64,000 nucleotides of DNA from Nemertoderma westbladi. Lineage: Eukaryota; Xenacoelomorpha; Nemertodermatida; Nemertodermatidae. The DNA lies in contig JAUCBJ010003790.1 in NCBI GenBank assembly GCA_032718475.1, positions 1 through 64,000 on the forward strand. The letters run 5' to 3'. The notes beneath the pieces are model-generated. The model was not told the DNA's origin, searched no databases, and saw only the letters and a list, made by a program, of their open reading frames with translations. Of the stretch, positions 61,111 to 64,000 are shown one piece after another (within the stretch, counting starts at the first letter, position 1; each line of letters starts with the position of its first letter). The position numbers were made by a program, and so were the translations under genes.

Positions 61111-61312
61111 AGTAAGCTTTTAGGTCTGCATTACCCATGTGCTGTTGTAGAGTGAGCTGTCTACCGTTGTGTTTATTGAGATAGAAGACTTTGAACCTTG
61201 AGTATGCGTCCTGCGCCACCGATGGTAGGTTCCCGGAATTAGTAACTGTATGAGTTGGCCAGAAACCAGTGGTGAGCACCTTCACGTTCAAATCTAGCCC
61301 GTGCATGTTCGT
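61103..61312 (-). CDS. CUL3: Cullin-3 internal exon (LTTGFWP)
   Basis: 210 bp, 70 codons, phase 0 at both ends. Acceptor TTGCTTTAG (AG at 61314-61313), donor TTTAAG|GTAAGT. It codes TNMHGLDLNVKVLTTGFWP, then SRFKVFYLNKHNGRQLTLQ and QHMGNADLKAYFFK. VLTTG.WP and GR.LTLQ..MG.ADL are conserved cullin-3 motifs of the cullin-homology domain. Confidence 0.95.
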
Positions 61313-61845
61313 CTAAAGCAATATTGTTAGTTAGGAGTGTAAAACAGGTTGTACTAATTAAAGATTAACCCCGTAAACATGTACATCTGGCAATGCGATA
61401 ATAAAAAGCTTTATGTTACAATATATAATGCAATAATGAAGTAATCTTATAGAATGGATTGGATTCATTGATATATTCGAGTTCGATTCAAGTAGAGTAA
61501 GAGGTGAAACCAATATCTGTGTATATCAATCATATAGTTATTCTGTTTTACTGATTTACCGGTCAGTTCATTAATCACAGAGTTGCAGACCGGTTATAGT
61601 TTTTGACCGTCGCCAACCAATATCTATTACTGATTTACTGCTGTTATTCTGCATTGCGATATCAATCACATACTAATTCTGTGCTATTATCATTTGGAAC
61701 ATTAACATCGAGAAACACAAACTCTGTTACTTTTCCCCAACGGCCTTCGGCCAAAAGGACACTAGCTCAGCAGCCCAGCAGAACGGTGACGCGTACTAAA
61801 CCTTACCCGGTCGGGATCTACGATCCCGTCACATTAACCACATAG
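61313..61845 (-). other. Cullin-3 intron, unique part
   Basis: Intron sequence without a recognised gene between the acceptor at 61313 and the 27-bp array. Confidence 0.5.
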
Positions 61846-62262
61846 ACTATATTGTTAATATTAACCACATTGACTATTATTAATATTAACCACATTGACT
61901 ATATTATTAATATTAACCACATTGACTATATTATTAATATTAACCACATTGACTATATTATTAATATTAACCACATTGACTATATTATTAATATTAACCA
62001 CATAGACTATATTGTTAATATTAACCACATTGACTATATTATTAATATTAACCACATTGACTATATTATTAATATTAACCACATTGACTATTATTAATAT
62101 TAACCACATTGACTATATTATTAATATTAACCACATAGACTATATTGTTAATATTAACCACATTGACTATATTATTAATATTAACCACATTGACTATATT
62201 ATTAATATTAACCACATTGACTATTATTAATATTAACCACATTGACTATATTATTAATATTT
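61846..62262. repeat. 27-bp satellite in a cullin-3 intron, about 16 copies
   Basis: Units CCACATTGACTATATTATTAATATTAA (27 bp), some shortened to 24 bp. A variant ACATAGACTATATTG recurs every 5-6 units, giving a higher-order repeat of about 150 bp. Unlike the neighbouring arrays, it does not contain a clear copy of this intron's splice site. Open frames on both strands follow from the period. Confidence 0.95.
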
Positions 62263-62291
62263 ACCACGTATTGTCTGCACTACACACTTAC

Positions 62292-62399
62292 ATTAGAAGT
62301 TGCGATGCTTTCTTTAAATTCTTCATTAGTTGAGGTAGAAACAGTCATATCTCGAAACATTCCTTCCAGTCTACTAGTGAACTGACAACCGCATTCAGT
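62292..62399 (-). CDS. CUL3: Cullin-3 internal exon (TECGCQFTS), first in the window
   Basis: 108 bp, 36 codons, phase 0 at both ends. Acceptor AATATTTAG (AG at 62401-62400), donor TCTAAT|GTAAGTGTG. It codes TECGCQFTSRLEGMFRDM, then TVSTSTNEEFKESIATSN. TECG.QFTS.LEGMF is a highly conserved cullin block; the second half is diverged. In cullin-3 this block is preceded by K-L-K, which is what the repeat units at 62463-64000 encode before their donor. Confidence 0.95.
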
Positions 62400-62462
62400 C
62401 TAAATATTACAATTATTAATATTTACTAAAATTAAATATATGTAATATAGTTATAAACTATC

Positions 62463-64000
62463 CAACCTTTAATTTAGTTACATATTTTTCTCACTAACCT
62501 TTAGTTTAGTTAACATATTATTTTTCTCACCAACCTTTAGTTTAGATACATATTTTTCTCACTAACATATTATTTTTCTCACTAACCTTTAGTTTAGTTA
62601 CATATTTTTCTCACTCACCTTTAGTTTAGTTACATATTTGTCACACTAACATTTAGTTTAGTTAACATATTATTTTTCTCACTAACCATTAGTTTAGTTA
62701 CATATTTTTCTCACTCCCCTTTAGTTTAGTTACATATTTTTCTCATTAACCTTTAGTTTAGTTAACATATTAATTTTCTCACTCACCTTTAGTTTAGTTA
62801 CATATTTTTCTCACTAACCTTTAGTTTAGTTACATATTTTTCTCACTCAGCTGTAGTTTAGTTACATATATTTCTCATTAACCTTTAGTTTAGTTAACAT
62901 ATTATTTTTCTCACTAACCATTAGTTTAGTTACATATTTTTCTCACTCACCTTGAGTTTAGTTACATATTTTTCTCACTAAAATTTAGTTTAGTTAACAT
63001 ATTATTTTTCTCACAACCTTTAGTTTAGTTACATATTTTTCTCACTCACCTTTAGTTTAGTTACATATTTTTCTCACTCAGCTGTAGTTTAGTTACATAT
63101 TTTTCTCATTAACCTTTAGTTTAGTTAACATATTATTTTTCTCACTAACCATTAGTTTAGTTACATATTTTTCTCACTCACCTTGAGTTTAGTTACATAT
63201 TTTTCTCACTAAAATTTAGTTTAGTTAACATATTATTTTTCTCACTCACCTTTAGTTTAGATACATATTTTTCTCACTCACCTTTAGTTTAGTTAACATG
63301 TTTTTCTCACTCACCTTTAGTTTAGTTACATATTTTTCTCACTCACCTTTAGTTTAGTTACATATTTTTCTCACCAACCTTTAGTTTAGTTACATATTTT
63401 TCTCACTCACCTTTAGTTTAGTTAACATGTTTTTCTCACTCACCTTTAGTTTAGTTACATATTTTTCTCACTCACCTTTAGTTTAGTTACATATTTTTCT
63501 CACTAACCTTTAGTTTAGTTAACATATTATTTTTCTCACTTACCTTTAGTTTAGTTACATATTTTTCTCACTCACCTTTAGTTTAGTTACATATTTTTCT
63601 CACTAACCTTTAGTTTAGTTAACATATTATTTTTCTCACGAACCTTTAATTTAGTTACATATTTTTCTCATTCACCTTTAGTTTAGTTAACATATTATTT
63701 TTCTCACTAACCATTAGTTTAGTTACATATTTTTCTCACTCACCTTTAGTTTGGTTAACATATTATTTTTCTCACGAACCTTTAATTTAGTTACATATTT
63801 TTCTCACTCACCTTTAGTTTAGTTAACATATTATTTTTCTCACTAACCATTAGTTTAGTTATATATTTTTCTCACTCCCCTTTAGTTTAGTTACATATTT
63901 TTCTCACTAACCTTTAGTTTAGTTAACATATTATTTTTCTCACTAACCTTTAGTTTAGTTACATATTTTTCTCACTAAAATTTAGTTTAGTTAACATATT
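62463..64000 (-). repeat. 32/36-bp splice-donor array, about 46 copies, running off the window
   Basis: Minus-strand units ACTAAACTAAAG|GTGAGTGAG followed by AAAAATATGTA (32 bp), or a 36-bp form with AATAATATGTTA. ACT AAA CTA AAG reads T-K-L-K, the residues expected at the end of the preceding cullin-3 exon, and GTGAGT is a good donor. Many units keep GTGAGT or GTTAGT; some have lost the donor (ACAGCTGAGT). Use of any donor after the first would meet an early stop (ATG TAA). The source exon must lie beyond 64000. Confidence 0.88.

Larger units (their letters stand above)
50778..64000 (-). other. CUL3: Cullin-3 gene, 3' part (five exons), 5' part outside the window
   Basis: Overview of the locus; exons are listed separately. 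Cullin-3 is the scaffold of BTB-adaptor CRL3 ubiquitin ligases: its N-terminus binds BTB proteins and its C-terminus binds RBX1 and is modified by NEDD8. The exons here cover the C-terminal half, from TECGCQFTS to the final YLA, and match cullin-3 rather than other cullins ([29 protein letters not shown]). Introns are 979 bp (62291-61313), 2395 bp (61102-58708), 7227 bp (58490-51264) and 142 bp (51051-50910); a fifth starts beyond the window and ends at 62400. Phases are consistent across every junction. Four of the five introns contain tandem repeats, and in three of them the repeat unit contains the intron's own splice site. Confidence 0.95.

Noticed and set aside
61852-62333. NINHIDYI and VNINNIVNV repeat peptides
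   Set aside because: Frames of the 27-bp satellite inside a cullin-3 intron.

Overview
This is eukaryotic, almost certainly metazoan, nuclear DNA. It carries a p24/TMED cargo receptor, a TMEM55-type phosphoinositide phosphatase, the 3' half of a cullin-3 gene with GT-AG introns, a BEL/Pao LTR retrotransposon and a LINE. The cullin and p24 sequences are clearly diverged from the vertebrate forms I know. That suggests a fast-evolving invertebrate, but I cannot name the phylum. About half of the window is tandem repeat.

Layout. 0.7-1.4 kb: intronless TMED gene (minus). 4.3-7.1 kb: 53-bp satellite. 7.4-20.1 kb: 88-bp satellite with higher-order structure. 21.9-22.6 kb: intronless PIP4P/TMEM55 gene (plus). 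22.8-47.9 kb: one 18/21-bp satellite split by an 18-kb BEL/Pao element (27778-45825) with 2.2-kb LTRs and a TCTTA target-site duplication. The element's integrase is itself split by a 1.4-kb inverted-repeat transposon. 48.3-50.5 kb: 51-bp satellite whose first units are inverted.

50.8 kb to the window end: the 3' part of a cullin-3 gene on the minus strand. Five exons were rebuilt from homology and splice sites (62399-62292, 61312-61103, 58707-58491, 51263-51052, 50909-50778). They join in phase and encode the cullin C-terminal region, including the IVRIMK neddylation motif and the last residues.

Main discovery. The cullin introns are full of minisatellites whose units are copies of the gene's own exon-intron junctions. 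After exon 58707-58491 there are 23 copies of a 45-bp unit, each carrying the exon end plus a GTAAGT donor. At the other end of the same 7.2-kb intron there are about 62 copies of a 51-bp unit, each carrying an acceptor (ATATTTACAG) plus the start of the next exon. The array at 62.46-64.0 kb consists of donor units matching the end of the exon just outside the window (K-L-K, then GTGAGT). Another intron has a shorter donor array broken up by a LINE and an LTR fragment. In the main intron both periods are multiples of three. By my reading, 12 donors and 3 acceptors keep the frame, so many cullin-3 isoforms with 15- and 17-residue inserts are possible in principle. I know of no described system like this. 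RNA data would decide whether the extra sites are used.
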